NCBI GenBank assembly: GCA_002110485.1 | Contig: MOWL01000067.1 | Location: 4,464,001 to 4,528,000, forward strand | Length of the DNA stretch: 64,000 nucleotides | Direction of reading: 5' to 3' | DNA from: Emergomyces orientalis | Lineage: Eukaryota > Ascomycota > Eurotiomycetes > Onygenales > Ajellomycetaceae | Shown: positions 9,722 through 21,801 of the stretch, piece after piece | Layout of the letters: each line of letters begins with the position of its first letter | Numbering within the stretch: the first letter of the stretch is position 1 | Translations under genes and position numbers: made by a program | The notes under the pieces: generated by a model | What the model saw: the letters and a program-made list of their open reading frames with translations, nothing else | Database searches by the model: none | What the model was told of the DNA's origin: nothing

Positions 9722-11590
9722 ATGCGGGAAGTAAATTTCAGCATTCCGAACGTTAACAAGGCGGCTGTCAACATTACGACCACCCTTTACGACCGACGTG
9801 CCCTTGATTGCACTTCAACCCTTCCACTCATCAATTCCCTGAACCACCTTGCCTACCTCACCACATCGTCTGCTAGGATTCGTGATATACTTACCGTCGA
9901 TGGGGGGATTGAGCAGCTAGTATGTATTCTAAAAGAAGGGAGAAGCAAGGACTTGATGGAGATGTGGAAATGGAACTTAGCTTTCCAGTGTGTCGTCAAT
10001 ATTGGAGTCCGAGGCACAGAGAACGTGAGGACAAGAGTTGTTGAGGCAGATATTGTGCCGGTCGTTGCCACCATCCTCGATAACTATATTCGCGTGGTCG
10101 ATAAAATAAGGGCACGTGCTGATGCAGACGCCCAGCGGAACACCTCGAGGGTGTCCAAGCCATCATCCCGTTCACGCGATCAGAGCAATCGTTCATCGTT
10201 CTTTGACAGAGCCCTCCCCGCATCAGACCATCGCACCACTCGCCGACAAGCCCCACCTCCCTCGATAGAGATTCCTCATCCATATTCCCGGGATGCCCAA
10301 CACGGAGAGTCCGGAGCAATGGAAATCACTCCGTCTCCTCAAGTCATACTGACATCACCCCCAGAACGTACGACATTTTCCCGCGACGCACGCAATCATA
10401 GAACACATGAAGGTCGCCACCAGCCAGGAACGCATCGCCATCGAGTTATACAACCTCTCGCCACTGCCGTCCCTCCAGTGGACGGCACTGATGGTTTTGG
10501 GCTTCGACCAGTTCGCGATGCTGACCGGTTGCCCTCAATGGTTCCAGGCCTGCAACCAGGACTTAACTCCCAGCCAGAATCACCAACGACACCCCACGCT
10601 GTTGGTGAGCATCAAAACTCTGCTTCGATGAACGCCAGAACGAGACGACGCCCCTCGATTCGACAACAACCTTCGGGATCGGGCGAGTCTGATGATGCAA
10701 ATGGAGATGATGTGGTCATGGGAGAGGATCCTTCTCCACACCACGTTGCTGAACCCATCGTCGATGTACAGAACGGAATGGAAATCGATAATGTTGGCGA
10801 AAGTGGCTCCATGCTTGATGGTAGCTCCGAAACCCATGGAATCACAATTCCCAACCCCTCTGATACACCTGAAGCGGAAACTTTCAACATCACGCACCCA
10901 TCTGCAATCGACGTAAGCATCATAAACGCTCCACCGCAGGCTGGAAATGGCGTTACTGGTCTTTCTCCCGTCCGCCCGACTGCGCTAAACACTGCATCTC
11001 CCGTCGCCCAGCAAACACCTTATCCTTTCTACCTGAGGGATCGCCAAGTTGCACCTGGCGTTTTGACTGCGATGCCTCGAGACGAAGATGTGTTGATGGC
11101 CTTGCAACTTCTAGCATATGTCTCGAAATATTGTAATTTGCGTTCGTATTTCCAAAGGACCCATTTGGTTCCGAAATTGAAGTTAGGGAAGGATATTCAC
11201 CTATTGGACGATGCCAGTGCTCAACCTCAATCTCCCCTTGAGCCGGAAGAGGAAGAAGAAGAATACCTACTACCTGATGACTTCAACATATTCCCACTTG
11301 TTGAAAAATTCACGATTCGACACCACACTAAGGATATGCAATACTGGGCCTGCGTTGTGATGCGAAATCTATGCCGTAAGGATGATGCCCGGGGGGGCAT
11401 TCGCCAGTGTGCATACTACAAGTGTGGGAAGTGGGAAGAGTTCCAGCGCCAGTTTGCCAAATGCCGCCGGTGCCGCAGGACAAAATATTGTAGCAAAGAC
11501 TGCCAGAAAAATGCCTGGGCATTCCATCGCCATTGGTGCCATATCACCCCAGGACCAACTGAGCAGGGACCATCTGAGCAAGCACAATAA
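9722..11590 (+). CDS. samB: MYND-type zinc finger protein, MUB1/SamB family
   Basis: A single-exon gene of 622 aa, close to the size of yeast Mub1 and Aspergillus SamB. The N-terminal third is the highly conserved family signature beginning MREVNFSIPNVNKA, with an armadillo-like region containing TLPLINSLNHLAYLTTSSAR. The middle (about residues 140-440) is low-complexity, Ser/Pro-rich and variable. A CCHC-rich MYND finger lies at about residues 562-604 (C-x4-C, CRRCRRTKYC, HRHWC). By family knowledge, Mub1 is an adaptor for the Ubr2-Rad6 ubiquitin ligase that degrades Rpn4, and SamB affects hyphal branching and morphogenesis. The ATG at 9722 is chosen because the conserved N-terminus starts exactly there. 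Confidence 0.93.
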   Translation: MREVNFSIPNVNKAAVNITTTLYDRRALDCTSTLPLINSLNHLAYLTTSSARIRDILTVDGGIEQLVCILKEGRSKDLMEMWKWNLAFQCVVNIGVRGTENVRTRVVEADIVPVVATILDNYIRVVDKIRARADADAQRNTSRVSKPSSRSRDQSNRSSFFDRALPASDHRTTRRQAPPPSIEIPHPYSRDAQHGESGAMEITPSPQVILTSPPERTTFSRDARNHRTHEGRHQPGTHRHRVIQPLATAVPPVDGTDGFGLRPVRDADRLPSMVPGLQPGLNSQPESPTTPHAVGEHQNSASMNARTRRRPSIRQQPSGSGESDDANGDDVVMGEDPSPHHVAEPIVDVQNGMEIDNVGESGSMLDGSSETHGITIPNPSDTPEAETFNITHPSAIDVSIINAPPQAGNGVTGLSPVRPTALNTASPVAQQTPYPFYLRDRQVAPGVLTAMPRDEDVLMALQLLAYVSKYCNLRSYFQRTHLVPKLKLGKDIHLLDDASAQPQSPLEPEEEEEEYLLPDDFNIFPLVEKFTIRHHTKDMQYWACVVMRNLCRKDDARGGIRQCAYYKCGKWEEFQRQFAKCRRCRRTKYCSKDCQKNAWAFHRHWCHITPGPTEQGPSEQAQ

Positions 11591-13286
11591 TCAGCAGAGA
11601 GACGCTTTCTGCATCTCCTCGTCTCTCCTCCTGAACCATCTCTGCCTCGAACATCAAGAAACATTCTTTCATCCGTACAGCCGCCTCCATCGCAAATCAT
11701 AGCAACTACATTATCAACCGCCAGCGATTCCCCGATTATTTTACAATCAAGTAAACTTTTTGATAATATATTTTTATTTCACTGTTTTGCACTGTTTTTC
11801 TCTCTTATAGTCAAAATCAAACCGGGCGCGCGATCGTCTCAGATGCCACCGACTAGTTTTATCTAAATAACCTTCGTTTTAACAACTTGAATCATATGGA
11901 CGAATTTCCTTATCTTATTGTTCACCCACCTCCATCTCGCACTTCCTTTTACTTTTTTTGTTTGCGTTCATGAAAGAATGGTGCATTCCTAATTCCACAG
12001 ACAATTCTCTTCTCTTCCTCCCGTGAGCGTGCGCCTTATTCCATCTATTCTCTGTTATTACCTTGGTTTTCCCGCAATGTGATTTGCTCTTCCAACTTTT
12101 TTCCCCCGCTTCTCTTTAACGGTCTTGACTTAGTGATCCATTTCCTTTAGTATTATCTTTACATATATCAATGGTTGGAGATGAGATGGGAATGAGGGTT
12201 AGTGTGTGACCTTAAGTTACGTATAATAGCGAACACTGCTACATATTTATATTTTGCTTTTCTTCTTTATTATTTTTTTTCCCCCTCTATTAATTTTCTT
12301 TCTTATCTATTGCCTCTATTCAGTTGGCTTTTCTTTTGTACACTCTACCCGCTGCTGATACCGCTACCAACATCATGCCTTTCCAACCAACTTTAAAAAG
12401 GAAATTTTTATTTCTTGCTATTACCTCTTTCTTTTGATTTTGTATCTTTGCTCTAACAACGATTCTATTTACTTACTGTTGTTCTATTTTTTTCTTTTCT
12501 TTTGTTTTGCTGCTGCTGCTCTGGCTCTCTCTGTCCCTTAAACAAAACGAACAAACAACCTCTCTCACTCTCTAGCTTGAAAACTCTAGTACATTATCTT
12601 TTTTCCTTCTTTTTTCATCGTGTTATATATTCGATTAATCATTAAATAACTACATATACATATACACATGCATATATATAGTCGTCAATTCGTGCCCATA
12701 ATAAAACCCAAATCCGTCCCCTTGTATCACTCATTTCATTTGACCACATTGCTACTAAGGGCTTTTGGATTTGAATCTGGATTTGAGGGCCTGGTGATGT
12801 GGTTTTGGTTTTGGCTTCTGATTTTGATGGCCTCAGTGTATATAAAAGTAATTGGAGATATATACATATTTTCTGTTGCAAACTTAACTGCTTGGTAGAT
12901 TTTTATCACAAAGTTTTTCCTTCTTCACAATGGAATTTATCTAAGGGCATTTGTTCATAATTGTCTGGAGGAGTACAATGGAGCGGAGTAGACAGACTCA
13001 GTGCACTTTGTTTCAGTTTCTTTGATTTCTCCACAATAACTTTGTCAACAATGAGCATTCGTTTTGAAAGAGGCCCGGGGCATTCTTTGTTTTCTAATTT
13101 CAGAACATCTTAAATGACAGACATTTAGAACTGATTGATGAAAGTGGTGGAAATAGAAACTACCGTAAAGACAAGCAAGGTAGGAGACGCATAAAAATCC
13201 CCTTCCATCATGGGGACGGAGGCTAAATATAAACAAGAAATAAAAAAAGATGAATGAAAACAATTAAAGAGGGAAATATGATATAA
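11591..13286. other. Intergenic, convergent 3' regions
   Basis: This 1.7-kb stretch separates the ends of samB (+) and the oxygenase gene (-). It is T-rich and pyrimidine-rich from about 11750 to 12640 with short tracts of low complexity. I see no protein-coding frame or RNA gene I can support; it probably holds both 3' UTRs. Confidence 0.5.
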
Positions 13287-15074
13287 TCACTGATACTCCT
13301 CTTTCGAACCCCCGTACGTCGCCGCCAATCTCCCCGCCAAATGTTCTCTCGCAGTCAATGGCTCTCCCCCATTATCACCACCATTCTCCCCTATTTGCTG
13401 TCGCCCTGGCGTAGCCATTATATTCTGCCTCTTCCGCTCCTCAACCAGCTGACTGGGAACAGGCACAAGCTCCGTGTTATCCACCGGATGACAGAAATAT
13501 GCCATGCTATACCTATCACGACTTCGCTCGCCTCCTCCCTGCTGCCCCCGTTGCTGCTGCTGCTGCTGCTCCTCCCGTGGAAAAACAACCCGATGCACCG
13601 TAGACTTCAACAACCCAGCCGTCCAGTAGCTCAGCAGATCACCGATATTTATCAGTATCGGTGGGAATATTGCAACACTACCATTACCAGCAACAACAGG
13701 CCGAACAGGCACAGGCGCCCACTCCCCCGTCGGCGTAAGGATTCGAGTCCCGGCTGCCCGTCTCGCTGGAAGAGGAGTGTAATGCTTCCGTAGTCGCTGT
13801 GGGTGCCGGCGCGGACGTCAACGTCGTGCTTGAAGGTTGAGGAGGTTGGTGAGTCAGTTGACGGGTAGTAGAGGAAGCGGAAGGTGCAGCCGGAGGGGCC
13901 TACGGTAGGATCGTGGCGGGATGTGAACCAGTTTTCGGGGATCTGGTTTTGGGGGTGGAAGTGGAGGGGAAGGTGTTAGTTAGCTAGGCAGTTTGATAGA
14001 TATATAAAGAAAATAGGGTGGTCGTTTTGAGGATTCGTGTGGTAGTATACGGTATATAAGTTCACTTTTTCTGTCCCTTTCTCTTGACGATTTTAGGGGA
14101 AAGGGAAGGGAATACATATGCTTACATCCAGGCCTAGCGCGAGGAGGGAAAGGATCCGATTACATGTCGTTCGGCATAGGTCCATGAAGCGTGCTAGCTC
14201 TGCTTCGTGGGGGACGAGAGATTTAGGGAGTTCCTGCTGGGCTTTGTTGCTTTTGAATTCGCCAAAATTCATAGCTCTAGGGTTGAGGTTTGTTAGTCCA
14301 AAAACTAGTTCTATACATCTAAAGGTATGTGGGAATGGGCAGAGGGAAATGAGCTACAAGGGGAATGTAAATACTCTTTGAAATCCCCTCTCTATTCCAA
14401 GCAAAACGCCATACGGCAGTGATATTTTTGTCAGCGCCATGCTCCTTTGAATGCGTATGTGAACGGAGCCACAGTAGGCATGCATTGGGCTGTTCAGAGC
14501 AGCAGTGCGTACCTGTTGATGTTCTGGGTCAAGCGTTTCCGCATGCATTCCGGACCAGCCCCTATTCTATTTCATAAGAATTTTAATCAATTGACCGGTT
14601 CACAGAGCGTTTAGGCCTCTCTTTTAACAAGCGGTAGAATCATGGATACAGTGATCCGCAATATGTCCTGAGGCAGTATGTTTTATATACATACATTTGT
14701 CCCAATCGTGACAGCAGCCTTTTCTTCATAGGGAGAAGCAAAAAACTCCCTGGCCTAAATTTGACTCTAATGTCAGCTTTGACAATATCTATCTGGTGTG
14801 CCCGACCCATAACAGATTTGAAAGATGATCGAGGTTTGATCTGCATGTAAACTAGATGCCATATGGTAAAGTAGATAAAATCGGACGGACATACCATGGC
14901 AAACGCACTCTCCACGTCGTCATTCGAGAAATCGCTACTGGCACTATCGACATAAAAAAAGCCATATTTAGTCGCCGCATCGATCATAGCTTTTCCCACA
15001 GCGGGGCTAGCCTCTGAGATGTTGATCGCTGGCAGCTGCACCGGACGTGCTTTGGCGGGTCCGTTCTCGGCCAT
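13287..15074 (-). pseudogene. 2-oxoglutarate/Fe(II) oxygenase, isopenicillin-N-synthase-like, with a frameshift
   Basis: Six exons can be traced: 15074-14895, 14754-14695, 14566-14513, 14391-14375 (only 17 nt), 14276-14126 and 13942-13287. The N-terminus carries the DIOX_N region (GFFYVDS, GWSGMHAETLDPEHQ, MNFGEFK). The last exon carries the double-stranded beta-helix with iron ligands in THSDYGS and STVHR, and the 2-oxoglutarate Arg in RYSMAYF. All junctions keep frame until about 13742, where one base is missing relative to the family pattern (after QPGLE, before TPTGEW). Summed exons are 1118 nt, one short of 373 codons, which independently supports a single-base deletion. The rest is intact, so this is either a very young pseudogene or a sequence error. 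A CAG run encodes polyglutamine after PREE. The substrate is unknown. Confidence 0.85.
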
Positions 15075-15889
15075 GATTGATGATTCTAGATGAGGGCTTG
15101 CCTGAGTAGAAAGGTGATTCGAATTCTAATTCATTTATTTTCGCCTTGTTTTCCTTTGCTCTTTGCTCTATTGCGTAGTCCCTTTTGCACTATAGAGTTC
15201 TAGTATCAGTTGCACGAAATTGTCGATTGAGGTGGGGAAGAAGCAAGCTTGTTTTTATACAGCTACCACTGGTCCTGGTCTTTTCGTATGAGAGTAAAAG
15301 CCGAACATCGGCTAGAAGTAAATATATTTTCTGTTGATGATACATAGCGTTAATTCTGTTAATTCTCTCTATTTTCCCATCCATATAGATGAATGATATG
15401 ATAATATTTCACAGAGAATAAGGAAGAATTGAGTTTGAGGGTGTGATACATGCCGTGACATATCTGCAAAATAAAAAGCACACGGACATAAAGTATCTGT
15501 AAGTACCCTTGCAGATGTGGTGTCTATAGCCACGCCCTTTGGCGTTGTGCCCACCGCCCGGGTGTCTCCTGCTCCTTTCGTCTCGCCGACTTTGACTTCA
15601 GCATCAACTTGTTCATTCTTCGACTCTCTTTACATCCCAACCATAACCCTTTGTTTCTGCTCTAAAAAAAGAAATTGTTTCAAGGGTTATTGCATTGTCT
15701 ATTTGTTTTGACTGAGACTGTCATCCCAGGTCAACCGCAGAATCATTTTTGCTGTTAGCTAGCTTGGGGGACTACTCATCCGCCCCAGGGTGTGAGCTCT
15801 GGTCTTTGGCTCAAAGGAGCTCCACGACTTGCGGAGCATTGCTGCGCTGAACCCCCTCTTATTGCTAGCTGAGCAAACTTCTCTTCACT
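15075..15889. other. Divergent promoter region
   Basis: An 815-bp region between two divergently transcribed genes, the oxygenase (-) and mkt1 (+). It must hold both promoters. I see no coding frame or RNA gene that can be supported. Confidence 0.5.
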
Positions 15890-18560
15890 ATGCCGAGTAT
15901 GTTTCCGAACAACCTACCCAACCGTTTGTTGTAGACCGCAACTAACGCGAAACCTTTTGCCCTGTTTCTAGTTCGTGCCTTCGATGAGTGGGCCAGCGGG
16001 CGTGCCCAGACCCTCCCTCTTGCGACCCTTAAAGGCGCTGTCCTAGGCATTGATGCCTCCCACTACCTCGATCAACACCTCAATCACCATGCGACGAAAG
16101 AACCCCTCCTTATTGCCCTTGGAGGCTTCCCGTTCTCCCTGAGAGCCAATATCGAAAAGGAGCTCCAAGCCCTGAAAAATATGGGGATCACTTGCGTCTT
16201 CGTCTTCAATGGGCTTGATTTTGGGAAACGGGAACCCGATTTCTCTGCTCAAGCTGACTCTACTCGTGCTTTGGAGCAGGCGTGGGAGTTGTATGACCAG
16301 CAACAGGCTGACCAGGTTGTGGATGCTTTTAGCTCGGCTGGTATGAAGAATCCCTCCTGGTTTGTACCTATTTTAAGCCTCATTCCTAATATTCAGCCTA
16401 TAGGGAGCGCAAAACCAGAGACTCTGTATAAGTTCTTGCAAACAATCCTGCATGAACAAGGAGTTGACTTTCTTGTGGCTCCATACGCTGCTTCCGCACA
16501 GGTAATTTTGTGACTGTTCTCTATCGTGGCGTGAATTATGTCTAATTGCGCATACAAATGCTCCTCCATAGCTTGCCTACCTTGAAAAAGGTCCAAACCG
16601 ATTCGTCGACGCTGTTTTCGGCCCCTCAGACCTCTTCCTTTTCGACATACACAAGGCCATCACAAAGTTGGATACAGAACTTTCCCAATTCACATGGATT
16701 ACTAGGCAAGTGTGCCAAGATGATTTGGGAAGGATATCTAATGAGCAGTTCGTCGAATTCTGCTTGCTTCTTGGCTCTCGATTTCTCCGCACCTTCCCAC
16801 CTTTCGAAAATGCGACATGTCCCGGAAGGGGGGTTAACATCCGGGAGGCGATGGCTGCATATAATACCGCCGGGCGAAACGCTTTGGCTCTTTGTGGCCA
16901 AATTGAAGACGAACATCGTGTCAATGACCTACCCTACGTGGAGCACTTTAAGCGTGCGCTCATGACGGTGAAACATCATATCATAATGGATATCGATGGG
17001 AAGGTCGCGCCTATGGATGCTGAGAATGTATCCAACGATTTGCATGAACTCATCGGACAGCGCCTGCCAGAGGAACTTTACTTTTACATGTCTAAAGGTA
17101 TTCTTGGTTCTCAGGTTCCTGACTGGTTGACATCGGGTGAGCTTTTGATTAGGCTACCACTGGGTGCGGAGGACTCAGATATCTACCGCCGTCTTCAGGG
17201 AGATCTTCTTACCCCTATTCGAACACAGGCTTTGTGCCTGCTTTCAAATTCTCTTCATCGATTCTACCAGACTAAAGCGATCAATGTCCGTACCTGGTAT
17301 GCGCCGAAATCCACCCGCTCCATTAACCTCAAAGAAGATTTGCCATCGGTGAAGGAGTCTACGATGTCGTGGAAACTTCGAAGTGATAAGTTCCCGGAAA
17401 GTGTCAAGCAACTCAAGGTATGTTTTGCGGAGGCTGCTGGCTCTTTATCGTTGTTTGTGCTCATTCTGTGTTAGGCCGATTCTCTTCCATTTACGTTCGC
17501 TCTTCGTGCTTTGAAGGATCAAGGGTTCGTTTCCAATTCTTTTTCTACTCGGGATGCGCCTGTAAGTACCTTATGTTGCTTGAAATACCGATGATGTTAT
17601 TATCTAACATTTAATAGCCTCTATCATCGAAAGCTGAAATCCTTGCAAATGTGATGTGGAGGTTACTACAACTACGGGGTTATATCAATGAAAAGCACCG
17701 ACTTACTCCATGGGGACAAGCGCTGGAAACAGCCATGTCGTCATTAGACCCTGCGGAGAACTTGGAAGAACCGACTTTTATTGCTGTGGAACTTTTGCGG
17801 CTAGGGATTTTGAGTTCTAAGGATTGGTTTGCGAATATTTCTGGGGGCCCAATGAGGGGTACCGGTAAGTAATATTGAAATTCCCAGCGGCTTACCTTTG
17901 GTTAGCGTACTGAGTTGTCCATTAGATGAGGAGAAGAAGTTCAATTTACTGGTATCCCAAGTTGCCTGCATTGGCAAGATTCGCCATAAGTCCATTGGCT
18001 ACTCAGGTCCTCTGAGTAGACAGCTCCTGTCTTTCCGTTCCCTAATATGCGCTGTCCGGTCGAGCCTTAGAGACTTGGTCGAGGTCGTCCTAGCAAGCCT
18101 TCTGCTGAACGGGGAAGCAGACCGCGACCGTAATGACTGGACTGATTTGGGCCTCAGGTTAGTCTAAACAATTAATTGTCAATGAAGCGATACTAATTCG
18201 AGAATTTAGTCTTCCTTTTATTGATGATAACAATTGCGGACTTGGAATTGCTGTTCGGACGTATCTTGATGACTTACCACAGCAGTCGGAGCCAACATCG
18301 CCAAGGGTTCGGGCTGAGGTCAAGTCCAAGGGCAAAGAATGGTTCCAGCACAGCGATAGTTTCAGCGGAAACCTTGACATGGCCTTCACACTTTGGGATG
18401 CGGTATGTCCAGGTCCACTACTTTTAGCCATTGTTATGAAAATGAAATTTAGACTGATAATTTCCTCTAGGTTTATCAAGCATCTCAAAATGCTGGAAAG
18501 GAGTTCAAAGATGCGAAATTGTGGGAGGAGACTAATAAATGGTTGGCGGAGCGGAGATAG
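15890..18560 (+). CDS. mkt1: Mkt1-like post-transcriptional regulator, XPG-nuclease fold
   Basis: Eight exons join to 2232 nt (743 aa): 15890-15896, 15972-16501, 16572-17417, 17475-17561, 17618-17864, 17926-18157, 18210-18402 and 18471-18560. The first coding exon is only 7 nt (ATG CCG A), and splicing it gives the conserved start MPIRAFDEWASGRAQ. The N-terminus is an XPG-N-type domain (GIDASHYLDQHL, FVFNGLDFGKRE), and the body matches Mkt1 N- and C-terminal domains. By family knowledge, Mkt1 acts with Pbp1/ataxin-2 at the 3' UTR of HO mRNA in yeast and influences many traits. It is related to Fen1/XPG nucleases, but activity is not established. Introns are 53-75 nt with consensus ends, and the total length is a multiple of three. 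The start is a joined codon that no single reading frame shows. Confidence 0.93.
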
Positions 18561-19191
18561 CTCAGGGTACATTCGTTTCAACCTTTGCTCTCTTGCGTGG
18601 CTCAAAGGCTGGCTTTGCATTACTTGACTGCCACCGTATGAGACAGTTTGGTATTTACCTAGGAAATCTATGAATAGGGGGTTTTGGGGGGGTGGCGGGG
18701 GCGGAGAAGGAAGTCTGCTGTCATTGTAATAATATATTATGGCCCTGGCCAAACCATTATTAGCAGTTGTCTGGCAGAGCTTGAGATACATGACATACCA
18801 TCAGAATAGCCAAACATAGGGTAGCAATTGCTGTCTAGCTTTAAATATATCAATCAAATTAAAGATTTGCAATCCAAACTAGATCTCGAGAAGCGGATAA
18901 GACCTGGCTGCATTGGATGTTCCTAGTAGCCCGTTCTGCAGAATTAGTAATCGCGTTGGCAACAGCTGTCCTTTTTTAGGTGAGCTTCCGAATGCCATCA
19001 TCGGTCCACATCCAAGCTCTATCAACACCAATTACATGGACAGCAGCCACACCTGAAAATAAAAGAATACATACACTCCTGGAGACCGGCGCATCTTCAG
19101 GATATTCCAACCTGTGGATTGAAAACTATCGGGGAACCTCACAAAGCGCACCAGAGCCTCACTTGCATTCCCAACAGACCACCCACCCAAA
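18561..19191. other. Intergenic, mkt1 3' end and tigA promoter
   Basis: A 631-bp gap between two plus-strand genes. A G-rich patch lies at about 18678-18710. No gene or RNA is supportable. Confidence 0.5.
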
Positions 19192-20449
19192 ATGGCTCGC
19201 CTGAGCTACCTCCTCCTGGCCTCCGCCTCCCTACTCCTGAATAACGTTGTCCCCGCTGCCGCCATATCTGCCGTCCTCGACCTAACCCCAGATAACTTCG
19301 ACTCCGTCGCCCTCAACTCTGGCAAACCGGGTCTAGTCGAATTCTTCGCCCCCTGGTGTGGTCACTGCAAGAACCTAGCCCCAATCTATGACGAGCTGGC
19401 CGACGCCTTCGCCTTCGCCAGCGACAAGGTACACATCAGCAAAGTCGATGCGGACGAGCATAAGTCGCTAGGCAAGCGGTTTGGTGTTCAGGGCTTCCCG
19501 ACGCTGAAGTGGTTTGATGGGAAGAGTGACCAGCCTGAGGAGTATAAAGGTGGGCGGGACTTGGAGAGTCTGGCTAAGTTTGTGACGGAGAAGACGGGGA
19601 TTAAACCCAAGGGTGCGCAGAAGGCGGCGAGTAATGTGCAGTTGTTGACGGACGCGACGTTTTCCAAGGCCATTGGAGGGGACAAGGATGTTTTTGTCGC
19701 GTTTACGGCGCCGTGGTGTGGACGTATGGTTCCCCCCCCTTTCTTCTTCTTCTTTCTTTCCCGGTTTCTCTGACAATCGGGTTATCCTCCGAATGCATTT
19801 TTCCAAATATATAACTATATAATTCGATAAATTTGACTAACCACATCCTACAGATTGCAAGAGCCTGGCCCCCATCTGGGAAAAGCTCGCCAACGACTTC
19901 CAACTCGAACCCAACGTCGCAATAGCCAAAGTCGACGCTGATGCTGAAAACTCCAAGAGAACCGCTGAGGCACAGGGTATCAAATCATATCCGACCATCA
20001 AGTTCTTCCCCCGCGGCTCCACGGCTCCAATAAACTACGAGGGTGGTCGCTCGCAGGAGGACTTCGTCGCCTACCTGAACGAGAAGTCCGGAACCCACCG
20101 TGTCGTTGGTGGCGGGTTGGATAAGGAAGCGGGTACGATTGAGGCACTGGATGCCATCGTTGCTCAATATGTTACTGGTGGCGAGAAGAGCGTTTCGAAG
20201 CTTCTGGATGAAGCTAAGACCGCGGCGAAGGGCCTGGAGGGACAGTATGCGGCGTACTACGTCAAAGTTCTGGGGAAGTTGGTGGAGAATAAAGATTACG
20301 TGACGAAGGAGTTGGCGAGGTTGGAGAGGATGGTGAGCAAAGGGGGTCTGGCGCCGGAGAAGGTGGATGATTTGATGTCAAGGGGTAATATTCTACGGAG
20401 GTTTATTGGGGAGAAGGGTGAAGAGAAAAAGGGGAAGGATGAGCTGTGA
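19192..20449 (+). CDS. tigA: ER protein disulfide isomerase, TigA/ERp38 type
   Basis: Two exons, 19192-19723 and 19854-20449, give 375 aa. The protein catalyses disulfide formation and isomerisation in the ER lumen. The N-terminus is a cleavable signal peptide (MARLSYLLLASASLLL, ending near PAAA). Two thioredoxin domains follow, each with a WCGHCK site: the first near residue 54, and the second created by splicing, because the intron interrupts its Gly-His boundary. Next comes an alpha-helical ERp29-like D domain (about residues 265-365) and a C-terminal KDEL retrieval signal immediately before TGA. This a-a'-D architecture is that of fungal TigA and plant PDI-D proteins. Length and motifs look complete. 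Confidence 0.96.
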
Positions 20450-21242
20450 AAGAACCTGTAAATAAAGATTTAAAGAAAAAGGAAGGGGGAGGGAAGTTTT
20501 TTGTGATTGGGAGGTGTGTGTTGGGTTTTTCGGCAGTTGGAGTAAAAAGGGATCGTGAATGCGGTTATACCATGACATTGTCAAGTCTTTTGGAAAGGCA
20601 AGTATGCTTTAGGCCATGATTTTATTGTGTATGGCTTTCTGTCTCTCCGTTTGATTGATCGTTTAGTTTGTGTTGTTCTTTTCCTTTTTTTCACATGCTC
20701 AACTTCTCATGCGAACATGTATAAATCAATTGGGTATCTTTGTAAAATACAATAGAGGAAATAGAAGGACTTCCTAGAGAAAAAGCAGATAAGACAAACA
20801 AACCAACGAGCCCCCAGGGCGCGAAAGTAAAAATTAAAAGAAATGACAGTCATTTTTAAAAGTACAGAGGCTTGCGAAGACGACAAAGCTTGCGTCTGTT
20901 CATCCTGTTAAATGAGAAAAGGCTCACTTGATCCGCAAACATAAAAAAGGAAATAAAAGGTCCAACTGCGCCGATATGTTGTATATAACACCACGCTCTC
21001 CCCCTTCTCGGAACGGAGAGCCAATTCAAAACAAGGCAGGGTTATGTGGGCTATCCGTATTCAAACATGAGGGTATATATATGCAAAGGAGCAGAGGTTC
21101 GGGAAGTCCTGAGGGTATCATATATACTACATCCTGAATCCAAGGAAAAGAAGAGAGACACGAAAAAGGAAATACAATCTTCGTATATCATAAGAAAGAA
21201 AGAAAAGGGACAAAATCTCCATTTCAATGAATGAGAGGGTTA
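20450..21242. other. Intergenic, convergent 3' ends
   Basis: About 790 bp between the 3' ends of tigA (+) and the HSBP1-like gene (-). The sequence is A/G-rich with short low-complexity runs, and I see no gene in it. Confidence 0.5.
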
Positions 21243-21801
21243 TCAGTTCGTCACATTCGCTTCAGGGGAACTGGCGAGGGAGGCTTCCAGTTGATCGAGT
21301 CTTCGCGCCATGTCGTCCACTAAAGGGAAGTAAGCTTAGATTAGCAATTGTGTGCATACAAAAGCGAACGACATATGGTGTTGGATGACAGCCTTGGCTT
21401 GGGGGGAAATGGAAAGCGAGCCGGTGGGGAACAGAGGGGCGAGGCAGGATACCCATTTCCTTTTGCAAAAGCAAAGCAAGCAAGAAAATATCACAGCATG
21501 AAACTCACATTTCCCAAATATTTCCGTTGAGACCTTGTCGAATTTACTCTGAAGCTGGTCTAGCAGCTCATCGACTGCTTGAGCCAATTGGGTTGAGCTC
21601 TCATCTCCAGCGGAGGTTGCCTGTTGCTCATTCAAATGAAACCTTTTAGCAGGGCGTTTCGTTCCGCTTTTTGGTTCCACTAGAGAAAAGCCCGTTCAGA
21701 TTAGATCGTACCTCTTGTATTGACGAACGCTTATTGTCTGTGTTAATATTGCTGTTGTTATTTGAACGGAGTTGCGAGGGTCTACGGGTTGGGGTTGACA
21801 T
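21243..21801 (-). CDS. Heat shock factor binding protein 1 (HSBP1)-like coiled coil
   Basis: A three-exon gene of 92 aa: 21801-21712, 21620-21509 and 21319-21243, summing to 279 nt. The C-terminal half matches HSBP1: a heptad-repeat coiled coil running from LAQAVDELLDQLQSKF through the splice to KLDDMARRLDQLEASL. This pattern is found in animal and fungal HSBP1, which forms trimers and hexamers and binds the trimerisation domain of heat shock factor. The N-terminal 30 residues are polar, Ser/Asn-rich and presumably disordered. Intron 1 uses donor GAG|GTACG and acceptor CAACAG; alternative acceptors upstream break the frame. The overall family call rests mainly on exons 2 and 3. Confidence 0.85.
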
